Shown one piece after another: positions 32,741 through 39,606 of a stretch of 64,000 nucleotides of DNA. The stretch's first letter is position 1. Every line of letters begins with the position of its first letter. This DNA comes from Oscillospiraceae bacterium (lineage in GTDB: Bacteria > Bacillota > Clostridia > Oscillospirales > Oscillospiraceae), in assembly GCA_020025175.1 (NCBI GenBank), contig JAHHSM010000002.1:15260-79259 (forward strand), given 5' to 3'. Below the pieces are notes generated by a model that was given only the letters and a program-made list of their open reading frames with translations, did not search any database and was not told the origin of the DNA. The translations under genes and the position numbers were made by a program.

Positions 32741-33583
32741 TTCTGGGAACTCCCTCAAACAGTGCGGTAACTAGAGAGGAACTGCTGAAAACAGGGCTTG
32801 TAAACAACGCAGGAGAAGTCCCCGTTCTGATTTCTAAGAAAAACGATCCGGAAAATTCCAGATTGATGATTTTAGAATTTGATCCTTGCGGAATACCACT
32901 GAGCGAATGGGAAGATAAGCAAGCACACATCGAGGCTGCATTGAATATTACCATTGCAAAGATATTCTGGCGTAACGGGAAGAAAATCATTTGCGTTTAT
33001 GCTGTCCCTGCAAAGGATGACTTTGCAGAAATACTCCCTTGGAAAGAAGAATATCTTTCTTCGCGGAACTTTACATTAGTGCTTGGTGAAAGCATGATCG
33101 GAACTGTAACTGTCAGTCTGACACGCACCCCGCATATCTTGTTGGGCGGCTCTGCCGGCAGTGGGAAAAGTGTGCTGCTGAAATTGATGCTGATGCAGGC
33201 GTTGAAAAAGGGTGCAAATGTATATATTGCGGATTTTAAGGGAGGTGTGGATTTTCCACCTATTTGGCATCAAAAATGCCGGATGTGCTTTGAGGAGCAG
33301 GATTTGCTGGATCTGCTGAGCAAACTTGCAGACGAATTGCAGCATTGCAAGGAATTGTTTAGCATGATCGGATGCCAATATTCTGCCGGGTCAAATCAAG
33401 AACAATATGGATTGCTGCATCTGCGGCAGGGCGGATAACGTGCTGTCCCGGATCATTCTGGACAATACCGCTGCTGCAGATATGATCCCCAAAGATACCA
33501 GCGGACGATTTCTCCTTCAGGATGGAACAATATTTCGGGCCTATTGGTTTGAGGAATCCACACTACGGACAGGCCACAGCTAA
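32741..33583 (+). pseudogene. Decayed FtsK/SpoIIIE-type conjugation coupling protein
   Basis: The 5' end is missing: the frame begins at VLGTPSNSAVTREELL right after the Rep fragment. It continues through EFDPCGIPLSEWEDKQAHIE and Walker A GGSAGSGKSVLLKL to about 33375. There an internal deletion and frameshift remove the Walker B region; the end of the protein resumes in another frame with LPGQIKNNMDCCICGRADNV, GRFLLQDGTIF and YWFEE, stopping at 33581. This is the Tn916 Orf21-like DNA pump. It cannot be functional, so self-transfer is lost. Confidence 0.8.
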
Positions 33584-33669
33584 TGGTCCTCAGCTATTTT
33601 ACCAAGATAGGCATATCTGTGCATCCTGCATCATAGGATAAAACACAGAACAGGGAGGTGGTCAAGCCA

Positions 33670-33870
33670 TTGAAAAAAGTAAAACTGAATTATCGGTTTC
33701 ACAATCCGAATACGGTGGAGACCACCGCCGATTACATAGCGAAGATTTTTGTAGAGTCAAATCGCAGAAAAGTGGAATCTCTTCTGAGCCATCATCAAAC
33801 TGTCCAAAAAGAATCCATACAAAAAGAGGATCCTGCGCTTGTACATACGCCGGATAAGGAAGTCATTTAG
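33670..33870 (+). CDS. Small conserved mobile-element protein (66 residues)
   Basis: TTG start ten bases after GGGAGG; the frame reads KKVKLNYRFHNPNTVETTADYIAK and then a charged tail. I recall the N-terminal sequence from short proteins next to conjugation genes in clostridial elements, but no function is known. It survives intact beside the broken coupling gene. The size would allow a recombination directionality factor, for which there is no direct evidence. Confidence 0.5.
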   Translation: MKKVKLNYRFHNPNTVETTADYIAKIFVESNRRKVESLLSHHQTVQKESIQKEDPALVHTPDKEVI

Positions 33871-34009
33871 AAAACACGAAAATGTTTCATCCGGCAATGC
33901 AAGGCGATACAAAAAAGAATTCCCAGAAAGGTTCAAATCAGAATAAACTTAACAGTCAGGCTCTGAGAGGACACTCAGGGTCTTTGTTTATCAAATTTTG
34001 AAAAGCATC

Positions 34010-34061
34010 TTGACTGCCGAGAACTACAGATGTAGTATATGTGTAGATACTACAGATGTAG
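34010..34061 (+). promoter_or_regulatory. Promoter of the BlaI/BlaR1-like operon with two BlaI-type operators
   Basis: TTGACT (34010-34015), 17-bp spacer, TAGTAT (34033-34038). Two identical palindromes CTACAGATGTAG (34024-34035 and 34050-34061) overlap the -10 region and the start of the transcript. They fit the TACAnnTGTA dyads bound by BlaI and MecI, so the operon is probably self-repressed. Confidence 0.8.
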
Positions 34062-34072
34062 GAGGCGACGAG

Positions 34073-34435
34073 ATGAAGTTATCCGAAAGAGAATGGACGG
34101 TTCTGGATGCCCTCTGGAAAACGGGAGAAGCAGAACTGGGAGCGATCGTAGAGATGCTCCTGCCTGCTACAGGCTGGAACCGCAACACTGTCCTGACATA
34201 CCTGACCCGCATGGAAGCCAAAGGATTGGTGACCATTAAAAAAGATGCAGCACCCCACAGGTATCTGGCCAGCCTGAATCGAGAAGACTGTCAGGCGCAG
34301 GCTCGTCAGAGTTTTTTGAAGCGGGTGTACAGAGGTTCTGCCAGCGATATGATTGCAGCATTTCTCAAGGAAGAGCCCATATCACAAGAGGATCGGGATC
34401 ATCTGCGGAAGCTGCTGGATGAAATGGAGGTGTAA
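34073..34435 (+). CDS. BlaI/MecI-family repressor
   Basis: A 120-residue winged-helix repressor: MKLSEREWTVLDALWKTGEA, then the recognition region GWNRNTVLTYLTRMEAKGLV and the C-terminal dimerisation helices with FLKRVYRGSASDMIAAFL. The family dimer binds TACA-TGTA dyads, two of which lie directly upstream. Cleavage by the partner BlaR1-like protease relieves repression. AGGAGG is seven bases before the ATG. It is 3 bp from the sensor gene. Confidence 0.92.
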   Translation: MKLSEREWTVLDALWKTGEAELGAIVEMLLPATGWNRNTVLTYLTRMEAKGLVTIKKDAAPHRYLASLNREDCQAQARQSFLKRVYRGSASDMIAAFLKEEPISQEDRDHLRKLLDEMEV

Positions 34436-34438
34436 TCT

Positions 34439-36367
34439 ATGAGAGATATATGGGCATTTCTCATAGTCACGCTGACTGTCTCGGGTGTTGCTGCGGTTTT
34501 GCTGATTGTGAAATGGCTTCTGAAGGATAAGCTTTCTCCCAGATGGCAGTTTTCTGCGTGGCTGGTGGTATTGCTGGCAGCTTTGATTCCGGTTGGCAGC
34601 AGGTATATTCTTTTTGATTGGCCGCTGGTGGTGGAAGCAGTCAAATCCCTGCTAACCGGGGATTATGCCGTAACCAAAATCCTTGCATCGGTCCCCATGC
34701 TGCCGGAAGCTGCCCCCAGCAGTGCAGCAGATTGGATTTTTGTGATTTATTTTGCAGGTGCAGTTCTGCTGTTTGCCCACTATGTTTTTTCCTATGTCAG
34801 ACTTCGCTTTTTCCTGAAAAAAGGGGAAACGCCAGCGGATGCCATTAAGACGCAAATAAAACAGGTAGAGGAAACATATGGACTTCAATGCTGCAAAGCA
34901 GTCATGGTTCCAAATCTTGAATCTGCATTTGTCTGCGGATTGTTTCGCCCAATTCTGGTCCTGCCGGAGGATCGGGACACCAATGAAAAAGTTTTGCTCC
35001 ATGAGATGCTGCACTTAAAATACTGGGATGTGACCTGGGGCTGGGTGATTTGCCTGTTTCGCTGTATCCATTGGTGCAATCCATTCCTTTGGTACTGTGC
35101 CAATCGGGTGGGCAATGATCTGGAATCGCTCTGCGATCAGCGTGTGCTGGAACGGCTGGAGGGCGAACAGCGGAGGGAATACGGACGGATTCTGCTTTCT
35201 ATGGCCAACGAAAAATATGCCCGGGCTCCGGGTACTTCTTCTGCAGCCAATGGCGGAAAAAATATCCGTCAACGCATTGAAGCAATTGCCCGGTTTAAAC
35301 GGTATCCCGAGGGCATGACGCTGGTTTCCGTCTGTGTTCTGATTGTACTGATGAATCCCATAGCCTATGGATGGGATGCGAGAAGCTTGGAGTACCATGG
35401 TGCGATTCAGATGCAATCTGCCCTTGCGGCGGCCCGTTTGACAGACTGCACCACCCTTGCAGGCGCGGCGGACTGCTATGGAAAAGCGCTGCTGCGCAAT
35501 GAGCGCGTTTACCGCATTCTCTGCGCAAACGATCAGGAGCGGGAAGAGATCGCCGCGGAAATGGTACGGCGATCGCAACAAGACATGCCGCCCCGCTGGG
35601 ACAGCGGCATGCCTAAATCTCTCGATCCCTCAGAAGGCTACTTTGTCTATAATCTGCAGCAAAAGAGTCAGGAGCACTATGAAGCGCTCATGGCATTCCA
35701 TTCCGGAGATCCAACGCAGACGAAAGAAACGATGGTCATTTATTCCCAAAAGGTTGCTTTCCGAAAAGAGAACGGAAGATGGATTACAGAACCTTTGGAG
35801 GAAATGCACCGTCTGGAGCTGACGGACGTAAACCTGCGCTGGAATTGCAGGGCACTGCCTGCCTACAGACTCGTGGCAGAGGCAGAGGACTTCCGGCTGA
35901 CGCTGAACTTTCAGAAGAATTTTGAGGTAGACAATTGGGTGCAATCCTCCGAAAACGGGCCTATTTTTTCTGCCAGTACTCACTTTAATCTGCAGCCGGA
36001 TCCAAATGCAGAATTTGATGCTGTCTATCAATTCAGCTGGGCGACCCTTACTTATGTGGGAGAAGATATGGACGCTGTCCATCAGGTGGGAATATCCTAT
36101 GCTCCCTGGCCCGAAAATCAGGAGCGGCCGCAGCTGAATGCTCCCGGAGCAGAAACCGGTGCGTGTAGCAGCAGCGATGGCGCTTGCTGGGCCAATGAAA
36201 TATTACAGAAAGGACGCGATCCGGTCATAGATCTGGGCGGAGGCGGATACAACGGACCTTTTGATGCTTCGAGTCTGACCATGCCGCAGCGCTATGCTGC
36301 AGACCTTTACATTAACGGAAAACTGGCTGCACAGTTGACCGTCTTACCGGAGGAGGAAGGAATATGA
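34439..36367 (+). CDS. BlaR1-like M56 metallopeptidase sensor
   Basis: A 642-residue membrane protein. Transmembrane segments near residues 5-25, 38-55 and 95-120 precede the zinc protease motif LLHEMLHLKYWD (HExxH at about residue 187) and a further segment near 290. The extracellular C-terminal part of about 340 residues does not show the SxxK penicillin-binding motif of true BlaR1, so the signal is probably not a beta-lactam; this part is not recognised. No beta-lactamase gene is present. It overlaps the next gene by 4 bp. Confidence 0.85.
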   Translation: MRDIWAFLIVTLTVSGVAAVLLIVKWLLKDKLSPRWQFSAWLVVLLAALIPVGSRYILFDWPLVVEAVKSLLTGDYAVTKILASVPMLPEAAPSSAADWIFVIYFAGAVLLFAHYVFSYVRLRFFLKKGETPADAIKTQIKQVEETYGLQCCKAVMVPNLESAFVCGLFRPILVLPEDRDTNEKVLLHEMLHLKYWDVTWGWVICLFRCIHWCNPFLWYCANRVGNDLESLCDQRVLERLEGEQRREYGRILLSMANEKYARAPGTSSAANGGKNIRQRIEAIARFKRYPEGMTLVSVCVLIVLMNPIAYGWDARSLEYHGAIQMQSALAAARLTDCTTLAGAADCYGKALLRNERVYRILCANDQEREEIAAEMVRRSQQDMPPRWDSGMPKSLDPSEGYFVYNLQQKSQEHYEALMAFHSGDPTQTKETMVIYSQKVAFRKENGRWITEPLEEMHRLELTDVNLRWNCRALPAYRLVAEAEDFRLTLNFQKNFEVDNWVQSSENGPIFSASTHFNLQPDPNAEFDAVYQFSWATLTYVGEDMDAVHQVGISYAPWPENQERPQLNAPGAETGACSSSDGACWANEILQKGRDPVIDLGGGGYNGPFDASSLTMPQRYAADLYINGKLAAQLTVLPEEEGI

Positions 36368-36936
36368 GCGAAAGAGAAAAACTCTATACCGGCGTGTCCA
36401 GAGCGGCATGGGGCTGCTTCTTTCTGTACTTGAATGTAAACCTTAACAGCATCAATCTTCTGCCGAATTTCGTTGGCTATCTGCTGTTCCTGTCTGCAAT
36501 TTCCCTTCTCAAGGAGCAGGTCAGAGACCTCGGACTGCTGCGCCCCCTTGGCATCTTGCTGGTAGTCTGGACGGCGGCAGAATGGGCGCTGACCATCATG
36601 GGGATTCCGCTGGGAGCGGTTGCACCTGTGCTCGCTCTCATTGTGGCGGCAATCAGCCTGTATTTCATTTTTCAGCTGTTTACAGACCTGGCGGTTCTGG
36701 CAAAAACCTATCAGAACCAGTGGGAGAACTACGATCAGAAGCTCATCAAATGGCGTACTGTCCAGGTGCTTTTGAGTATGTTCCTGTATCTGCCGATTCT
36801 CAGATGGGCAGTGGGAACGGATTGGGAACTGTGGATTGCAATTCCTCTGGTAGTCGTCAGCTTCATCACCGGCATCCGGCTGATGACCCTGCTCTTTTCC
36901 ATGCGCAAATTATTTGCTGCCAAGCAAACGGAATAG
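36364..36936 (+). CDS. Membrane protein of the BlaI/BlaR1-like operon
   Basis: A 190-residue protein with about five hydrophobic segments, starting MSEREKLYTGVSRAAWGCFF. The phrase NLNSINLLPNFVGYLLFLSA suggests a conserved small membrane family, but I cannot name its function. ATG overlaps the sensor stop (ATGA), so it belongs to the operon and is the likely output or accessory of the sensor. A strong terminator follows 90 bases later. Confidence 0.8.
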   Translation: MSEREKLYTGVSRAAWGCFFLYLNVNLNSINLLPNFVGYLLFLSAISLLKEQVRDLGLLRPLGILLVVWTAAEWALTIMGIPLGAVAPVLALIVAAISLYFIFQLFTDLAVLAKTYQNQWENYDQKLIKWRTVQVLLSMFLYLPILRWAVGTDWELWIAIPLVVVSFITGIRLMTLLFSMRKLFAAKQTE

Positions 36937-37029
36937 TGCTGTGATCCGTGGATGTTTCGCTGGTGCCGGGATCTGAAAAATACGATCCGCAATGTGGTGC
37001 TTGAAACTCTTGCTGTGCAGGCAATCGAA

Positions 37030-37070
37030 GGTACGGTGCAGCCCCTCTTTTGGGCTGCACCGTACCTTTT
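37030..37070 (+). terminator. Terminator of the BlaI/BlaR1-like operon
   Basis: A 15-bp perfect stem (37030-37044 with 37052-37066, 7-nt loop) followed by TTTT. Confidence 0.9.
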
Positions 37071-37122
37071 CAAAAACTTTCTTATGAGGGGCAGGCTTTT
37101 GCGGAATCCTCGTTTGTATCCC

Positions 37123-37151
37123 TTGCAAGTTGATTTCTAGTTTTATATAAT
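37123..37151 (+). promoter_or_regulatory. Promoter of the element recombinase
   Basis: TTGCAA (37123-37128), 17-bp spacer, perfect TATAAT (37146-37151), 41 bases before the GTG start: a sigma-A-type promoter. A TATACAAG at 37155-37162 resembles a sigma-E -10 box (6 of 8) but no matching -35 box is seen. Confidence 0.65.
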
Positions 37152-37192
37152 AGATATACAAGAGCGATTTGGACATGTCAGGGGGTATTTTT

Positions 37193-38941
37193 GTGAAAAT
37201 TGCCGCATATTGCCGTGTATCTACCGAAAAAGAAGACCAGTTGAATAGTCTTGAAGCGCAAAAGAAATTTTTTCAAGAGTACACTGTGCGCACCGGCGAT
37301 ACTTTGGTGCGCCTATATGCAGACGAAGGAATTTCCGGCACCAAAACCAAAAACCGGAAAGAATTTTTGCACTTAATGCGGGATGCCGAGCACAACCTCT
37401 TTGATATGGTGGTGGTCAAAGACATTTCTCGCTTTGCCAGAAATACCGTTGATTTGCTTCAAAATGTGCGGAAATTAAAAGCCTTAGGGATTGAAACCCT
37501 GTTCCTTACGGCTAATATGACATCGATGGGCAACAGTGAGTTTGTCCTGACCATCTTCGGCGCACTTGCGCAGGAAGAAAGCGCCAACACCTCCAAACGC
37601 GTAAAGTTCGGGAAAAAAATAAACGCAGAAAAAGGTCGTGTTCCAAACATTGTGTATGGCTATAACAAAACTGCCGGGGATTACTTCCGTTTGACGATCA
37701 ATGAAGAAGAGGCCGCTGTCATCCGGCAGATTTATCAGTGGTATATCGAAGAAGGGTATGGCACTGCCAAAATTGCCATCATGCTCAACGAGCGCGGGCT
37801 GAAAACCAAGCGAAACTGCAACTGGAACGCAAACGGTGTGGCTAGAATTCTAACCAATGAACTGTATACGGGCAAAATCATTAACGGAAAAGAAGAAGTA
37901 AGTGATTTTCTCACCGGCACTCGCATAGAAAAAAGCGCTGATGAATGGTTGGTGACTGATCGATCAGAACTGCAGATTATTGACCCCGAAGTTCAGAATC
38001 AAGCAAGAGAGATTATGCAGTCTCGCGGAAACAGTTTCAAACTGGATCGGAAACGAGAGAGCAATAAATATCTTTTCTCTACCCTGATCAAATGCAAAGA
38101 GTGCGGATGGTCTTTCCGCCGCACAGTCCGCACCTACAAAAATACCTATATCCGCTGGGTCTGCTCCGGCCACAACGGTCGGGGCGCCGATAGCTGCCCC
38201 AATGCAATTGCTGTGGACGAGAACGAGCTGATTGCGGTTTTGGAGGCATACTTTGCCAATATTTTAAAAGCAAAGAAAAATATCATTCGCTATGTCGTCG
38301 GCGAATTCAACCGTACCTATAAGGCGAAAAGCGAAAATAGATCATACGAAAAAGAACTTCGGGACAAGCTGTCCAAGATGGAAAAGACCCGCCAGAAATA
38401 CATGGATATGTATACGGATGATCTGATTTCCCGTGAGGAACTGAACACTAAAATCGGTTGGATGCGTAAAGAAATGGAGCACATGGAAAATGATCTGCAT
38501 CTGATCGAATTAAACATCGAGAAAAGCGACCAGCTGGAAGAATTGATTCAATGCACATTTTCCACCATCGAAACTATTGCAGATGTACGCACTATGAGCA
38601 ATGCGCAGCTGAAAAAAATTATTAAAAAAATTGAAGTGGATAAAGATGGGAATGTCGATATCTATCTCCGGCTGCTGGGTGATTTAGGCTTAGATGACGA
38701 AGTTTTGGTGCAGCTGAACAATGATGTGATAAATTTGGATCAGGCCGCCGGAGAAGCGTTCGATTTATCCACTACCGTACATAAAGATCTTTCTGATCGC
38801 TTACCGAAATTTAATCGCACGCTCTATTTGCAGGTGAAGGAAGTGCTGGATGTCAACAAGGCACAGCGCCATATTCGAGGTGGGCTGGCCACGAAGGAAA
38901 AATATCTCCATCAGGCACAGGAAGCTGCCCGGCATCGCTAA
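37193..38941 (+). CDS. Large serine recombinase fused in frame to the SpoIIID C-terminus
   Basis: A 582-residue frame. Residues 1-527 are a large serine recombinase: catalytic Ser10 in AYCRVSTEKEDQ, resolvase core with GISGTKTKNRKEF and KDISRFARNTVDLL, recombinase domain, zinc ribbon (KCKECGW ... WVCSGH ... CPN) and a coiled coil near 405-450. From the att core (residues 527-531) onward the protein is SpoIIID residues 39-90. GTG at 37193 is seven bases after GGGGG; upstream in-frame starts contain that site. It is the likely integrase/excisionase of the element. After excision it would end VHMVIY instead. Confidence 0.93.
   Translation: MKIAAYCRVSTEKEDQLNSLEAQKKFFQEYTVRTGDTLVRLYADEGISGTKTKNRKEFLHLMRDAEHNLFDMVVVKDISRFARNTVDLLQNVRKLKALGIETLFLTANMTSMGNSEFVLTIFGALAQEESANTSKRVKFGKKINAEKGRVPNIVYGYNKTAGDYFRLTINEEEAAVIRQIYQWYIEEGYGTAKIAIMLNERGLKTKRNCNWNANGVARILTNELYTGKIINGKEEVSDFLTGTRIEKSADEWLVTDRSELQIIDPEVQNQAREIMQSRGNSFKLDRKRESNKYLFSTLIKCKECGWSFRRTVRTYKNTYIRWVCSGHNGRGADSCPNAIAVDENELIAVLEAYFANILKAKKNIIRYVVGEFNRTYKAKSENRSYEKELRDKLSKMEKTRQKYMDMYTDDLISREELNTKIGWMRKEMEHMENDLHLIELNIEKSDQLEELIQCTFSTIETIADVRTMSNAQLKKIIKKIEVDKDGNVDIYLRLLGDLGLDDEVLVQLNNDVINLDQAAGEAFDLSTTVHKDLSDRLPKFNRTLYLQVKEVLDVNKAQRHIRGGLATKEKYLHQAQEAARHR
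38772..38783 (+). other. Right attachment core (attR) of the spoIIID element
   Basis: CTACCGTACATA, the second copy of the core at 24402-24413, same orientation and same codon phase. Confidence 0.9.
38772..38941 (+). pseudogene. spoIIID: spoIIID 3' part (residues 39-90)
   Basis: After the core the frame reads KDLSDRLPKFNRTLYLQVKE, then VLDVNKAQRHIRGGLATKEKY and ends AARHR. This is the C-terminal half of SpoIIID (Bacillus: KDLTERLP..., RHLRGGEATKLKY). It completes the HTH recognition helix begun at 24299 and keeps the same phase across the core. A strong terminator follows the stop, as expected for the end of a monocistronic spoIIID gene. Confidence 0.93.
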
Positions 38942-38984
38942 AAAACGTGGGAACCTGTTTTTCTGTACAGATTCCCACGTTTTT
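38941..38984 (+). terminator. Terminator of spoIIID
   Basis: A 13-bp stem AAAAACGTGGGAA/TTCCCACGTTTTT with an 18-nt loop that pairs internally (CTGT/ACAG), starting at the stop codon. Confidence 0.85.
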
Positions 38985-39109
38985 CGGTTTTCGCTATTTT
39001 GACTGCAACGGCGCACAACAGGTGCACTTGCCATTTGGCAAAATCACTTTTGTCGAAGGAAGGAGCTTTCTGTTTTTGCTGCCACAGATCTGTATATGCT
39101 TTTTCTATC

Positions 39110-39141
39110 AAAACGTGCCCTCCTAAAAGAGGGCACGTTTT
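39110..39141. terminator. Terminator hairpin after comFB
   Basis: A 13-bp perfect stem AAAACGTGCCCTC/GAGGGCACGTTTT with 6-nt loop, 29 bases after the comFB stop. The sequence between it and the spoIIID terminator (38985-39109) shows no gene. Confidence 0.75.
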
Positions 39142-39170
39142 CTATGCTTATAATACCAAGCCAGCTGGTT

Positions 39171-39446
39171 TTACTGATCTTCTGCATGGCGCGGAAATTC
39201 GGAGACGACTTGAAATCCGCGCGCCAATGCCGCCTGAATATCGGCCATATGCTGTCGGCGCAGGTTATTAGCCTTTGCCAGTTTCTTGCCGGCATTCGTA
39301 ACAGCATATTGTGGAGGGAGCTGATTGAGCGCATAAGCCACGGTATCGGCATGACAGCGCTCACAGGTGCAGCAATCTGCCAGCGGCGCGCACTTTTCGT
39401 AAACCTCTTCCACAAGATCTTCCATCACATTATGATAGGATTTCAT
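39171..39446 (-). CDS. ComFB-family late competence protein
   Basis: A 91-residue zinc-ribbon-like protein: MEDLVEEVYEKCAPLADCC, then the family core CTCERCHADTVAYALNQLPP and QYAVTNAGKKLAKA. ComFB homologues are small and widespread; in Bacillus the gene lies in the comF operon with no essential role known, and in cyanobacteria relatives bind cyclic dinucleotides. GAGGAGG is seven bases before the ATG. It is alone here, flanked by terminators. Confidence 0.85.
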   Translation of the reverse strand: MKSYHNVMEDLVEEVYEKCAPLADCCTCERCHADTVAYALNQLPPQYAVTNAGKKLAKANNLRRQHMADIQAALARGFQVVSEFPRHAEDQ

Positions 39447-39554
39447 ATTATGCCTCCTCTCCCGTTGCTTTCAAATCAATCATACGCTTCTCCCTGCTAA
39501 ATTGTCAAGAAATCGCCCATAAATAGTTTCCTTATTTTCTAAAATGATTCAAAT

Positions 39555-39596
39555 AAAAAAATACAGACACTGTAGTTGCACAGCATCTGTATTTTT
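39555..39596 (-). terminator. Terminator of pyruvate carboxylase
   Basis: Imperfect stem AAATACAGA-CTGT against ACAG-TCTGTATTT with a 6-nt loop and a T7 run on the minus strand, 12 bases after the pyc stop. Confidence 0.8.
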
Positions 39597-39606
39597 GCTT
39601 TTTTGC

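Larger units (their letters stand above)
24402..38783 (+). mobile_element. 14.4-kb skin-like element inserted in spoIIID
   Basis: Bounded by two copies of the 12-bp core, period 14,370 bp. Contents in order: terminator, XRE regulator, hsdM-hsdS-hsdR, a small minus-strand gene, a possible small RNA, a second XRE regulator, remnants of a replication/conjugation module, a BlaI/BlaR1-like operon with a membrane protein, and a large serine recombinase at the right end reading toward attR. A recombinase at the border and a target inside a mother-cell sporulation gene are the hallmarks of skin elements. Excision would restore spoIIID and give a circle in which the recombinase frame ends with VHMVIY. 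That excision actually happens during sporulation is inference. Confidence 0.92.
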
